Shown here: in pieces, positions 25,601 through 34,854 of the stretch
Numbering within the stretch: the stretch's first letter is position 1
Layout: each line of letters begins with the position of its first letter
Assembly (NCBI RefSeq): GCF_022664455.2
Contig: NZ_JAKRKC020000001.1
Location: 6,081,001-6,145,000, forward strand
Direction of reading: 5' to 3'
Origin: Actinomadura luzonensis
GTDB lineage: Bacteria > Actinomycetota > Actinomycetes > Streptosporangiales > Streptosporangiaceae
Length of the DNA stretch: 64,000 bases
Translations under genes and position numbers: made by a program
The notes under the pieces: model-generated
Database searches by the model: none
What the model was told of the DNA's origin: nothing
Seen by the model: the letters and a program-made list of their open reading frames with translations, nothing else

Positions 25601-25798
25601 GGCGCCTTCCCTGCTGCTGGTCCACGCGATGCGGGTGCCGTCGGGCGAGAACCGCGGGTCGCTGACCGGGACGCGGTCGGCGGTGAAGCGCCAGGCCCGT
25701 CCGCCGTCGAGGGGGGCCAGCCAGACGTCGTCGTCGGCGACGAAGGTGACCAGGTCACCGTGAAGATGCGGATATCTGAGGTAAGCGCCATTTGTCAC
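22646..25798 (-). CDS. Tricorn protease homologue (S41-type peptidase with beta-propellers)
   Basis: A 1050-residue cytoplasmic protease. Residues 1-about 650 form the beta-propeller domains (GDLVTFVADDDVWL, FSPDGTRIAWTSSREG, VTHDGR-type repeats). LGTSHAYAIG gives the catalytic His at about 719. A PDZ domain follows (GVAVRPGDAIVAVGGRPVDP), then the S41-like core with VVDLRDNSGG and FAGSDGDIVS, placing the nucleophile Ser at about 941; the Glu lies in the C-terminal part. Tricorn degrades peptides released by the proteasome. A Lys/Asp-rich insert (KAGGGKDDKKDD) lies near residue 525. It stands alone, without visible operon partners. Confidence 0.92.
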   Translation of the reverse strand: MTNGAYLRYPHLHGDLVTFVADDDVWLAPLDGGRAWRFTADRVPVSDPRFSPDGTRIAWTSSREGAPEVFAAEVDGPEGERLTFWGSATTRVRGWSADGGVLAVSATGQGSRSRTWAYAVPLDAGPATRLPYGWVSDVAVSGDRVATVSPMWREPSQWKRYRGGTAGKIWVDADGDGEFARLFADSTAQYWAVNWIGDRLVFLADPDGTGNLYSVLPDGSDLRRHSGHEEFYARHATGDGQRVVYSHAGDLWLLESLDAEPRPLDIRLGGPRPGRASRPAPLRVGAYAPDTTGRASVVEIRGTAHWMPHRDGPAGTLRAEPGVRVRLPRVLNADGHAIWVSDAGGEEGLEIGTPGGEVRTLAAGQLGRVLELEAAPDGKHAAVATHDGRLLVVDLESGNLRELDRTSQGDLSGLTFSPDSSWLAWVHPHDEPLSQIRMGRVDGTSVIDVTPVRFADYDPMFTRDGKHLAFLSVRTFDPVYDAHVFDMSFPQGCKPYLVPLKADTPSPFDPSLQGRGFNGEDDKAGGGKDDKKDDTPPRTEVDPEGLGSRVVPVPVPAGRYGNLRTAKDALLWLRYPLAGQLGDGSDAPYEVVLERYDLKKRAKSELGKEIRSFEVSGDGTRLVTNGKNGLQTRAASEGDEVVTVDLDRVAVRVDPVAEWRQGFREAGRLMRDHYWREDMNGVDWQAVLDRYEPLVARIGTHAELIDLLWETQGELGTSHAYAIGPGGGPDPRRRQGLLGADLAKDADGVWRVERILAGESSDHEARSPLLAPGVAVRPGDAIVAVGGRPVDPVRGPAALLAGTADQPVELTVRPGSGGETRRVVVKPLADETALRYHDWVESRRAHVREASGGRLGYLHVPDMVASGWAQFHRDLRTEMAYDGLVVDLRDNSGGHLSELVLEKLGRKVTGWVRARGFEPRRYPADSPRGPVVAVTDEFAGSDGDIVSAGIKNRGLGPLVGTRTWGGVIGIDSRYQLVDGTRVTQPRYSFWLEGHGWGVENYGVEPDVEVVATPQDRVAGRDPQLDRAIELALATLAEHPPATPPALPPLP

Positions 25799-25938
25799 AG
25801 CTGCACATTAATGCGCGTCACCAAGCGCAGCCCAAGAATTCTCCTCCTGGCGGACCTGCCGCGTACCCGGAACGCCCAAGAACGGGGTGTGCCGGACTTG
25901 CGGGGGAAGAGGGCCGGATAACCGATTTCGGAGGAACC

Positions 25939-26367
25939 ATGAGGATCTTCGCCCGCGCCCACCAGCTTCCGCCGCGGCTGGCCGCCGCCGCCATCGTCCT
26001 GAACTCGGGGATCGAGATGCTCGGCGCCGACGAGGAGCGCGCCGCCGGCCTGCACGGCATGGCCTGCGGCGCCTATCCGTTCCTCGGCAGGATGGATCCC
26101 GTCGAGTTCGCCCGGCTGCTGTCGCGGGCCCAGACGGCGCTCGGCGTCGCGCTGCTGGTGCCGTTCGTGCCGTCGCTGGTGGCCGGGGCGGCGCTGACCG
26201 GGTTCGCGGGCGGGCTGGTCGGGCTCTATCTCAGGACGCCGGGCATGCGGCGCGAGCACAGCCTCCGGCCGACGCCGCAGGGGCTGGGCGTGGCCAAGGA
26301 CGTCTGGCTGCTGGGCATCGGGCTCGGGCTGGTCCTGGAGGAGCTGGGCCGGCGCGGCGAGCGCTGA
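25939..26367 (+). CDS. Small membrane protein, DoxX-like
   Basis: A 142-residue protein with three to four hydrophobic segments (LAAAAIVLNSGIEMLG, ALGVALLVPFVPSLVAGAALTGFAGGLVGLY, DVWLLGIGLGLVLEEL). The arrangement, with an early helix, an RAQTALGVALL helix and a terminal KDVWLLGIGL helix, resembles DoxX-type proteins of actinomycetes, whose function is poorly defined. ATG 25939 has a GGAGG ribosome binding site six bases upstream. The long in-frame extension to 25792 lacks a ribosome binding site and was not used. Confidence 0.7.
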   Translation: MRIFARAHQLPPRLAAAAIVLNSGIEMLGADEERAAGLHGMACGAYPFLGRMDPVEFARLLSRAQTALGVALLVPFVPSLVAGAALTGFAGGLVGLYLRTPGMRREHSLRPTPQGLGVAKDVWLLGIGLGLVLEELGRRGER

Positions 26368-26422
26368 CGAGGATCTCCGCTGGTACGGCACTAAATAGGA
26401 CATACACGGGTAGCCGTGACAC

Positions 26423-27387
26423 ATGGTACAGATCGGCTACACCTTGATGTCGGAACAGACGCCGGCCCGCGAGCTGGTCGACTACGCGGCGGCGGCCGAG
26501 CGCATCGGCTTCGACTACGCCGTCATCTCCGACCACTACTTCCCGTGGGTCGAGGAGATGGGCCACTCGCCCTACTGCTGGTCGGTGCTCGGCGCCGTGG
26601 CCCAGGCCACCGAGCGCATCCCGCTCATGACGTACGTGACCTGCCCCATCATGCGCTACCACCCGGCCGTCGTGGCGCAGAAGGCGGCCACGATGGGCGT
26701 GCTGAGCCAGGGCAGGTTCACCCTCGGCCTCGGCGCGGGCGAGAACCTCAACGAGCACGTCATCGGCGAGGGGTGGCCGCCGGTGGACACCAGGCACCGC
26801 ATGTTCGCCGAGGCCGTCAAGATCATCAGGGAGCTGTTCGGCGGCGACTACGTCACCTACCAGGGCGAGTTCTTCGACGTCGACTCGGCCAAGCTCTACG
26901 ACCTGCCCGACGAGCAGGTGCCGATCGGCATCGCCGCGTCCGGCGGGCAGTCGGCCGAGCTGGCCGCCGAGCTCGGCGACGTGCTCGTGATCAACGACCC
27001 GATGCCGGAGGTCGTCCAGCAGTTCAACGCCGCCGGCGGGCAGGGCAAGCCGGTCTACGGCCAGCTCGCCCTCTCCTACGGCACCGACGCCGAGGCCGCC
27101 AAGCAGCGCGCCCACGAGCTGTGGCGCTGGTCGGCGGTCGGCGGCTGGAAGGTCATGGCCGAGCTGCCCGGCCCGGTCAACTTCGCCGCCGCGGCCACCA
27201 CCGTCCGGCCCGACGACGTCGCGCAGAGCGTGCCGTGCGGCGACGACGTGGACGCCGTCGTGCAGTCGGTCAAGAAGTTCGCCGACGCCGGCTACACGCA
27301 CGTGGCGCTGGTGCAGGTCGGCCACGACCAGCAGGAGCCCTTCTTCGGCTGGGCCGAGAAGGAGCTCCTGCCGGCGCTGCGCTCGCT

Positions 27388-27391
<4 letters not shown>
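26423..27391 (+). CDS. F420-dependent LLM-class oxidoreductase (TIGR03557-like)
   Basis: A 322-residue TIM-barrel protein of the luciferase-like family. MVQIGYTLMSEQTPARELVDYAAAAERIGFDYAVISDHYFPW matches F420-dependent glucose-6-phosphate dehydrogenase-like proteins; YVTCPIMRYHPAVVAQKAATM and LGLGAGENLNEHV line the F420 pocket. The C-terminal end YTHVALVQVGHDQQEPFFGWAEKELLPAL is typical of the TIGR03557 subgroup. The substrate is not defined. No Shine-Dalgarno sequence is visible before the ATG, so it may be leaderless. Its stop shares a CTAG with the leuS stop on the other strand. Confidence 0.9.
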
Positions 27392-29835
<2,444 letters not shown>

Positions 29836-29870
29836 GGCTACTGTCCTTCTGGCTTGACTCGGACCCATAA

Positions 29871-29898
29871 GAAAACCCCCCGTACAGACAACGAGGGG
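29871..29898 (-). terminator. Attenuator terminator in the leuS leader
   Basis: On the minus strand CCCCTCGT (29898-29891) pairs with ACGGGGGG (29883-29876), an 8-bp stem with one G-T pair and a 7-base loop, followed directly by TTTTC. It lies 36 bases before the leuS start and after the leader peptide, the position of an attenuator. T-tailed terminators are unusual in this window. Confidence 0.75.
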
Positions 29899-29900
29899 TA

Positions 29901-29933
29901 GCCGCGACGGCGAGATCTCAGGGCCGTCGCGGC
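29901..29933 (-). promoter_or_regulatory. Leader hairpin overlapping the leader-peptide stop codon
   Basis: GCCGCGACGG (minus 29933-29924) pairs with CCGTCGCGGC (minus 29910-29901), a 10-bp stem. The TGA of the leader peptide (29918-29920) lies in the loop. This is the place where a ribosome stalled at the Leu codons versus one at the stop would change which hairpin forms. Confidence 0.65.
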
Positions 29934-29962
29934 CCGCTAAGAAGCAGGGTCGCGGAACGCAT
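29918..29962 (-). CDS. Leucine leader peptide of leuS
   Basis: A 14-codon gene encoding MRSATLLLSGPRRP. It has three consecutive Leu codons (CTG CTT CTT, minus 29947-29939) eight codons before its stop, followed by hairpins and a terminator. A TAGGCT -10 hexamer sits 6 bases before the ATG, so the message is probably leaderless. The Leu run, its position upstream of the leucine synthetase gene and the ordered hairpins together support ribosome-mediated attenuation. Confidence 0.78.
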   Translation of the reverse strand: MRSATLLLSGPRRP

Positions 29963-30301
29963 GTGTCAAGCCTAGCGCACCTCTTCGGCTGAATGCAGGC
30001 GGACGATCGACGCGTGCAGGCACAATGGACGCTTCAGGCTCGACGAGACCTGATGGTGATGTATCCGTTGTGACCTCATTCGTCCCAGAAGATTACCCTT
30101 ATCGCCGTGGTGTACCCTGCTGAGCCCGATCGACCGGGGGACGGCCTGCCGTTGCAGGACCCGCCCACGGATCCGCACGGCTTCGCTCGTTTCGCTGCGG
30201 AAGCACCCGCATCTCTTGGAAAATCCCATGAGATCATGCCTGGTACGTCAAATCCGGATATAAGGGTTGATCCGGACAGAACTTCGGGAGGACCGGCAGC
30301 C

Positions 30302-32296
30302 ATGGCAACGGATAACTCCGGACCACACCTGCCCCCGTCCTGGCCGGAGGCGCCACGCCGGGAGACACCGTCGTGGGCCAGCACGCCGTCCGAGCAGGAC
30401 CCCTCCCCCTCCTGGGCCAGCACGCCCGCGGCCGACATCCCCATGTCGTGGCCCGAGGTCACCCGGCCCGCGGGCCACGACCCGGCCTGGCCGGAGCCGC
30501 CCCGCCCGGACGCCTCCTGGCCCGAGCCGCCCCGCCCGTCCGGCCCCGGCGGCGCGTCCGGCCGCCCGAACGGTCCCGGTGGTCCCGGGGGTCCTGGCAT
30601 GTCCGGGGGTCCTGGCATGTCCGGGGGTCCTGGTGGTGACGGGCGTCGCGGCGGGGCGCCGCAGTCCTTCGGCGCGCCGGAGCCGGGGCCCTCCTGGCCG
30701 GAGCCGCCCCGTCCGGACTCCGGCTGGCCCGAGCCGCCGCGCCGCGACGGCGCGCACTCCGGAAGCAGCGCGAACGGCGCGAACCCCATGAACGGCGCGA
30801 ACCCCTCGCACGGGACGCACCAGGCGAACGGAACACCCGTCGCCAACGGCACGCACCCCGGCAGCGGCGCCCACGCCGCCAACGGCACGCACCCGGGCAA
30901 CGGCGCCGCGTCCTGGCCGGGCGACCCCGGCGCCAACGGGCAGCACCGCGTCCCCGACCCGGTCCCCGCCTGGCAGCAGCCGCCGACCCCGTCCCCCGGC
31001 GCGTGGGCCAACCTGTCGAGCCCCGCCCCCTGGCCGCCCCGCCCCCAAAGCCCCCAAAGCCCCCAGAACCCCCAGAGCCCGCAGAGCCCCGGCGAGCCCC
31101 CGGAGCAGCGCCCGTTCGACCACGCCGCGCCGCCCCAGGCCGCCGCCGCGGCCGGGCCCCACGCCGGTCCTCATGCCGGGCCCCATCCCGGGCCTCACGC
31201 CGGGCCCCACGCGCCCCCGAACGCCCCGGCGCCGCACCCGTCCGAGGAGCGGACGATCACCTACGCCCAGCACGCCGACAACCTCCTGAACGATCGCGCG
31301 GTCCCCAGCACCCCCATGGACTCCACCCACATCGGCACCCCGCCGACGCCCCCGCAGGGACCGCCCGCCGACGACCCGGCCAACCTGCCGCCGGGCGCGC
31401 CCCGCCCCGGCTCGAAGCTGAGCCGCGACCCTTCCGACCCGGAGAACCGGTTCGTGACGGCGGGCCAGATCAGCGGCTCCCGCACCCCGCCGCCCGAGCG
31501 CCAGCAGGAGCTCTGGAACACCGTCTTCGGCGACAACTACCAGGCCATGGGCGACCAGGAGTCGCTGGACGACGACGACGACCAGGGCAAGCCCGTCTGG
31601 ATCTACGCGCTCGGCGGCTCGGTGGCGGTCGCGCTGGTGGCGGCGCTGCTGTGGGCGTTCCTGGCCGGGCCGCTGGCCGGCGAGGACCCGGCGAGCACCG
31701 CCGTCGCGGCCGCGCCGACGTCCTCGGCCAAGCCGAGCACGGCCAAGTCCTCGACGACGATCGGCGGCCTGCCGAAGTACCCGGGCAAGGCCTCCCCGGT
31801 GATCGGCCGGGTGCCGGACGCGGCGGCCGGCATCTCGCTGCCGCGCCTCGGCGGCACCTGGCAGCTCGACCAGCGCACCACGGTCAAGGCCACCTACGGC
31901 TACGACACCCGCCAGTACGTCCCGGTCGCCGACGACAAGTCCGCCATGATCATGTCGGGCCCGCTGCCGCAGCGGCTGGCCTCGCTCTACGACCAGGACG
32001 ACCTGGAGCCGGTGATCAAGCAGGTGGTGCTGGACGCCCGCAAGAAGTTCTTCCCGGCCGACAACAAGGTCCGCAAGAGCGCCCAGCAGGCGATCAAGGT
32101 CGGCGCCCAGACCGGGCGGCTGATCGCCTACGAGCTGACGTCGAGCACCGACAAGGCCACGATCGTGGTGATGGCGGTCAACACCGGCGGCAGCGTGCCC
32201 GCCATCGTCTACGTGTCGATCCCGGGCGAGAGCAAGCAGCTCCTGCCCGACATCCGCGTCGTGATGAACCAGATGAGGCTGTCGGCGCAGTCCTAG
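30302..32296 (+). CDS. Pro-rich single-pass membrane protein, unknown extracytoplasmic domain
   Basis: A 664-residue protein. Residues 1-about 440 are disordered and Pro/Gly/Ala-rich with many short tandem repeats (SWPEPPRP, GPGMSGGPGMSGG, NGTHPGSG, SPQSPQ, GPHAGPH). A conserved acidic patch (ESLDDDDDQGK) precedes a transmembrane helix at about 432-455 (WIYALGGSVAVALVAALLWAFLAG). A 200-residue outer domain follows (KASPVIGRVPDAAAGISLPRLGGTWQL, LPDIRVVMNQMRLS). I do not recognise it. A GTG at 30107 extends the frame by 65 codons, but that stretch is AT-richer with promoter-like TATAAG. The ATG at 30302 has GGGAGG 10 bases ahead, so I chose it. Confidence 0.75.
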   Translation: MATDNSGPHLPPSWPEAPRRETPSWASTPSEQDPSPSWASTPAADIPMSWPEVTRPAGHDPAWPEPPRPDASWPEPPRPSGPGGASGRPNGPGGPGGPGMSGGPGMSGGPGGDGRRGGAPQSFGAPEPGPSWPEPPRPDSGWPEPPRRDGAHSGSSANGANPMNGANPSHGTHQANGTPVANGTHPGSGAHAANGTHPGNGAASWPGDPGANGQHRVPDPVPAWQQPPTPSPGAWANLSSPAPWPPRPQSPQSPQNPQSPQSPGEPPEQRPFDHAAPPQAAAAAGPHAGPHAGPHPGPHAGPHAPPNAPAPHPSEERTITYAQHADNLLNDRAVPSTPMDSTHIGTPPTPPQGPPADDPANLPPGAPRPGSKLSRDPSDPENRFVTAGQISGSRTPPPERQQELWNTVFGDNYQAMGDQESLDDDDDQGKPVWIYALGGSVAVALVAALLWAFLAGPLAGEDPASTAVAAAPTSSAKPSTAKSSTTIGGLPKYPGKASPVIGRVPDAAAGISLPRLGGTWQLDQRTTVKATYGYDTRQYVPVADDKSAMIMSGPLPQRLASLYDQDDLEPVIKQVVLDARKKFFPADNKVRKSAQQAIKVGAQTGRLIAYELTSSTDKATIVVMAVNTGGSVPAIVYVSIPGESKQLLPDIRVVMNQMRLSAQS

Positions 32297-32312
32297 CGAC
32301 CGGCGAACGGCC

Positions 32313-33554
32313 CTAGAAGCTGCACTCCATGTGCTTGATGCCGTTGATGAACGAGGAGTGCAGCCGGTCCGGCTCGCCGGCCTCGATCCCGGGGACGCGG
32401 CGCAGCAGCTCGCGGAACATGACCGTGATCTCCCGGCGGGCCAGGTGCGCGCCCAGGCAGAAGTGCGGCCCCGGCCCGCCGAAGCCGACGTGCGGGTTGG
32501 GGTGGCGGGTGATGTCGAAGCGGTACGGGTCGGCGAACACGGAGGCGTCCCGGTTGGCCGCCCAGTAGAACAGCACGGCCTTCTCGCCCTTGCGGTAGAG
32601 GTTGCCGTTCATCTCGAAGTCGCGGGTGACCTTGCGGCGCATGAAGTTGACCGGCGCGGCCAGCCGGACGATCTCCTCGACGGCCCCGGGGGCGCGGCCG
32701 TCGAGGTCCTCCAGCCAGAGCGCGCGCTGGTCGGGGTGGTCGGTGAGCAGGCGCAGCCCGGCGGAGATGGCGTTCCTGGTGGTCTCGTTGCCGGCCACGA
32801 CCAGCAGGATGAAGAACGAGCCGAGCTCCTGCATGGTCAGCCGCTCGCCGTCGATGTTGGCGTTGACCAGGGCGGAGGTGAGGTCGGCCGTGGGGTGGTC
32901 GGCGCGGTGGGCGGCGAGGTCCTGCACGAGCTGCTGCAGCTCCATGCCGGCGGTGAGCAGGCGGGTGGCGATCTGTTCGAGGTCGTCGCCGGCGTACTCG
33001 GGGTCGAAGCCGCCGAGGATGATGTTCGAGCGGTCGAAGACGAACCGGTAGTCGCGCTCGGGGATGCCCATCATGTCGCAGATGATCTTCAGCGGGAGCC
33101 GGGCGGCCACCTCGGTGACGAAGTCGACGCCGGAGCCCTTGGCCAGCAGGTCGTCGACGATGTCGGTGGCAGCGGACTCGACGTCCGCCTCGAACTGCTT
33201 GATCATCTTCGGGGTGAAGGCCCGGGAGACGATCCGGCGCAGCCGGGCGTGCCGCGGGTCGTCCATGTTGATCATCGACCCGAAGTACTCGGCGAACTCC
33301 GCGGGCATGTCGGGGATGCCGGTGGCGCCGCCGTCGCCCGAGCAGAAGACCTCGGGGTTGCGGCTGGCCTCCAGGATGTCGGCATGCCTGACCAGGGCGT
33401 AGTAGCCGGGGCCCTTGGGCGCGATGCCGACGTCCATCTCCTCGAAGAACGCGGGGGTCTCGCGGGCACGCAGGCGGTCGAAGGCCTGCTCGCGCTCCTG
33501 AGGGGGCCGGGCCCAGAAGTCGCGGTCCGACAGGTCGAAGTCGAGGACGCTCAT
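32313..33554 (-). CDS. Cytochrome P450, CYP125/CYP124-like
   Basis: A 413-residue P450. The heme ligand is C366 in FGGPGPHFCLGAHLAR; the I-helix reads VVAGNETTRN; the ExxR and NRD (AANRDASVFADPYRFD) motifs are present. FGSMINMDDPRHARLRRIVSRAF and DMMGIP are typical of the actinobacterial CYP125/124/142 group, which hydroxylates side chains of cholesterol-like or methyl-branched lipids; the actual substrate is an inference. The ATG at 33554 lies directly after a promoter whose operator is shared with a second P450 4.8 kb away. Redox partners are not nearby. Confidence 0.88.
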   Translation of the reverse strand: MSVLDFDLSDRDFWARPPQEREQAFDRLRARETPAFFEEMDVGIAPKGPGYYALVRHADILEASRNPEVFCSGDGGATGIPDMPAEFAEYFGSMINMDDPRHARLRRIVSRAFTPKMIKQFEADVESAATDIVDDLLAKGSGVDFVTEVAARLPLKIICDMMGIPERDYRFVFDRSNIILGGFDPEYAGDDLEQIATRLLTAGMELQQLVQDLAAHRADHPTADLTSALVNANIDGERLTMQELGSFFILLVVAGNETTRNAISAGLRLLTDHPDQRALWLEDLDGRAPGAVEEIVRLAAPVNFMRRKVTRDFEMNGNLYRKGEKAVLFYWAANRDASVFADPYRFDITRHPNPHVGFGGPGPHFCLGAHLARREITVMFRELLRRVPGIEAGEPDRLHSSFINGIKHMECSF

Positions 33555-33570
33555 GAGGCCATCATTCGAA

Positions 33571-33589
33571 AAGTGGCCACTTACGTCAA
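33571..33589 (-). promoter_or_regulatory. Operator-promoter of P450 gene (site 1 of a shared pair)
   Basis: AAGTGGCCACTTACGTCAA on the plus strand contains the palindrome AAGTGGCCACTT. On the minus strand it supplies TTGACG as -35; 17 bases later AATGAT serves as -10, six bases before the ATG. The palindrome sits between -35 and -10, where a repressor would block polymerase. The same module occurs at 38335-38353. Confidence 0.7.
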
Positions 33590-33596
33590 TGGTTCT

Positions 33597-33613
33597 TACG
33601 TACGGCGTACGTA
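33597..33613. promoter_or_regulatory. Perfect inverted repeat in divergent gap
   Basis: TACGTACGGCGTACGTA consists of 7-bp arms around GGC. It lies between the P450 promoter and the promoter of the leader peptide at 33651, so it may bind a dimeric regulator acting on either. Confidence 0.55.
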
Positions 33614-33650
33614 CGTGCGCGCCGGGGATCGCGGCTAGGATGCCCTCATC

Positions 33651-33680
33651 ATGTACTCGTACTTCTTCCACCTCGGCTAG
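33651..33680 (+). CDS. Candidate aromatic leader peptide, 9 aa
   Basis: ATG 33651 opens a nine-codon frame, MYSYFFHLG, with two Tyr and two Phe. A TAGGAT -10 hexamer at 33636-33641 lies 9 bases upstream, so the peptide would be at or near the 5' end of the RNA. Two GC-rich hairpins follow (stems at 33687-33717 and 33722-33748) before the methyltransferase start. This is the layout of a leader-peptide control element, though no T-tailed terminator is seen. Confidence 0.45.
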   Translation: MYSYFFHLG

Positions 33681-33772
33681 CGATCCGCCGGCGGGTCGCG
33701 GAGCACCCACCGCCGGCGATGCGGGACGGCTGAGCTGCCGCCGTCCCGGGTCGCGACGTGGGAGAAGGACAC

Positions 33773-34837
33773 GTGCATACTTTTGCCGTGGCCAGGGCGG
33801 TGCACGGCATCGAACCCCTGGTGGCCACGGAGATCCGGCGTTCGGGCGCGGGCGTGGTGCGCGGGATGCGCCACCGCGAGGTGTGGTTCGAGGCCCCTGA
33901 CGGATTCCTCGGCGCGGGGCTGCCCGCCCTGCGGACGGCAGACGACGTGCTGCTGGCCGCCGCCGTGGTGGACGGGATCGGGCGCGACCGCTCGGCCCTG
34001 CGCCGCCTCGCGCGGGCGGCGCGCGAGCTGGACCCCGGGCTGCTGCCGGTGACGCCGGGCGGCGCCGGGGTGGAGGTGTCGGCGTCGTTCGTGGGGCCGC
34101 GCAACTACACCAGGTACGAGGTCGAGGACGCGGTCGGGGTGGAGCTGGCGCGGCCCGCGCGGGTGCCGTACCACTCGCGGCGGGACGGCGGCCGGCCCCC
34201 CGGCGAGGCGACGGCCTGGCGGGTCACCATCGAGGACGACCGCGCGGTCATCGCGGTGCGGCCGGCCCGGCGGCCGCTGCACCGGCGGGCGTACAAGACG
34301 GCCTCCGTGGCCGGCACCCTGCACCCGCCGCTGGCCGCCGCCATGGCGGAGCTGGCCCGGCTGGGGGACCACGACACCGTGCTCGACCCGTGCTGCGGCG
34401 CGGGCACCACGCTGATCGAGGCCCGCGCCCTCGCGCCGCGCGCCCGCTTCCTGGGCTTCGACCACGCCCCGGCCGCGCTGGCCGCCGCCGCGGCCAACGC
34501 CCGCGCCGCCGCGATCCCGGACGGCGGGGAGGCGTCGTTCGCGTGGGCGCGGGCCGACGGCGGGCGGCTGCCCGTGCCGGCCGGCGCGGCCGGCCGGGTG
34601 CTGGTCAACCCGCCCTGGGGGCGGCAGGTGCCGCCGCTGGGCCTGCTCGCCGGCGGGCTCGGCCCATTGTGGCGCGAGGTGCGGCGGGTGCTGGCCGGCG
34701 ACGGGCTGGCCGTGGCGCTCGTCCACGACGGGCCGCCGGCGGGCTTCGCCGTGGAGGAGGCCGTGCGGGTGAGCCTGTCGGGCCGCCACCCGCTGCTCGC
34801 GGTGCTGCGGAGGAGGCCGATGCCGCGGCGGGGATGA
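33773..34837 (+). CDS. THUMP-like RNA methyltransferase (RlmL/Trm14 type)
   Basis: A 354-residue protein. Residues 1-about 160 form the THUMP-like domain (VHGIEPLVATEIRRSGAG; KTASVAG basic RNA-binding end), 185-330 a Rossmann methyltransferase: DPCCGAGTTLIEARALAP, FLGFDHAPAAL, and NPPWG, the N2-guanine methyltransferase catalytic motif. It would methylate a guanine in tRNA or rRNA. GTG 33773 was chosen, with GGGAG eight bases upstream; another GTG at 33758 is possible. Two leader hairpins and a nine-codon leader peptide precede it. Confidence 0.82.
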   Translation: MHTFAVARAVHGIEPLVATEIRRSGAGVVRGMRHREVWFEAPDGFLGAGLPALRTADDVLLAAAVVDGIGRDRSALRRLARAARELDPGLLPVTPGGAGVEVSASFVGPRNYTRYEVEDAVGVELARPARVPYHSRRDGGRPPGEATAWRVTIEDDRAVIAVRPARRPLHRRAYKTASVAGTLHPPLAAAMAELARLGDHDTVLDPCCGAGTTLIEARALAPRARFLGFDHAPAALAAAAANARAAAIPDGGEASFAWARADGGRLPVPAGAAGRVLVNPPWGRQVPPLGLLAGGLGPLWREVRRVLAGDGLAVALVHDGPPAGFAVEEAVRVSLSGRHPLLAVLRRRPMPRRG

Positions 34838-34854
34838 GAGCCGGCGGAGGTGGG

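Noticed and set aside
29836..29962. T-box riboswitch for leuS
   Set aside because: No T-box sequence or specifier loop; the leucine-codon mini-gene plus terminator explains the leader better.
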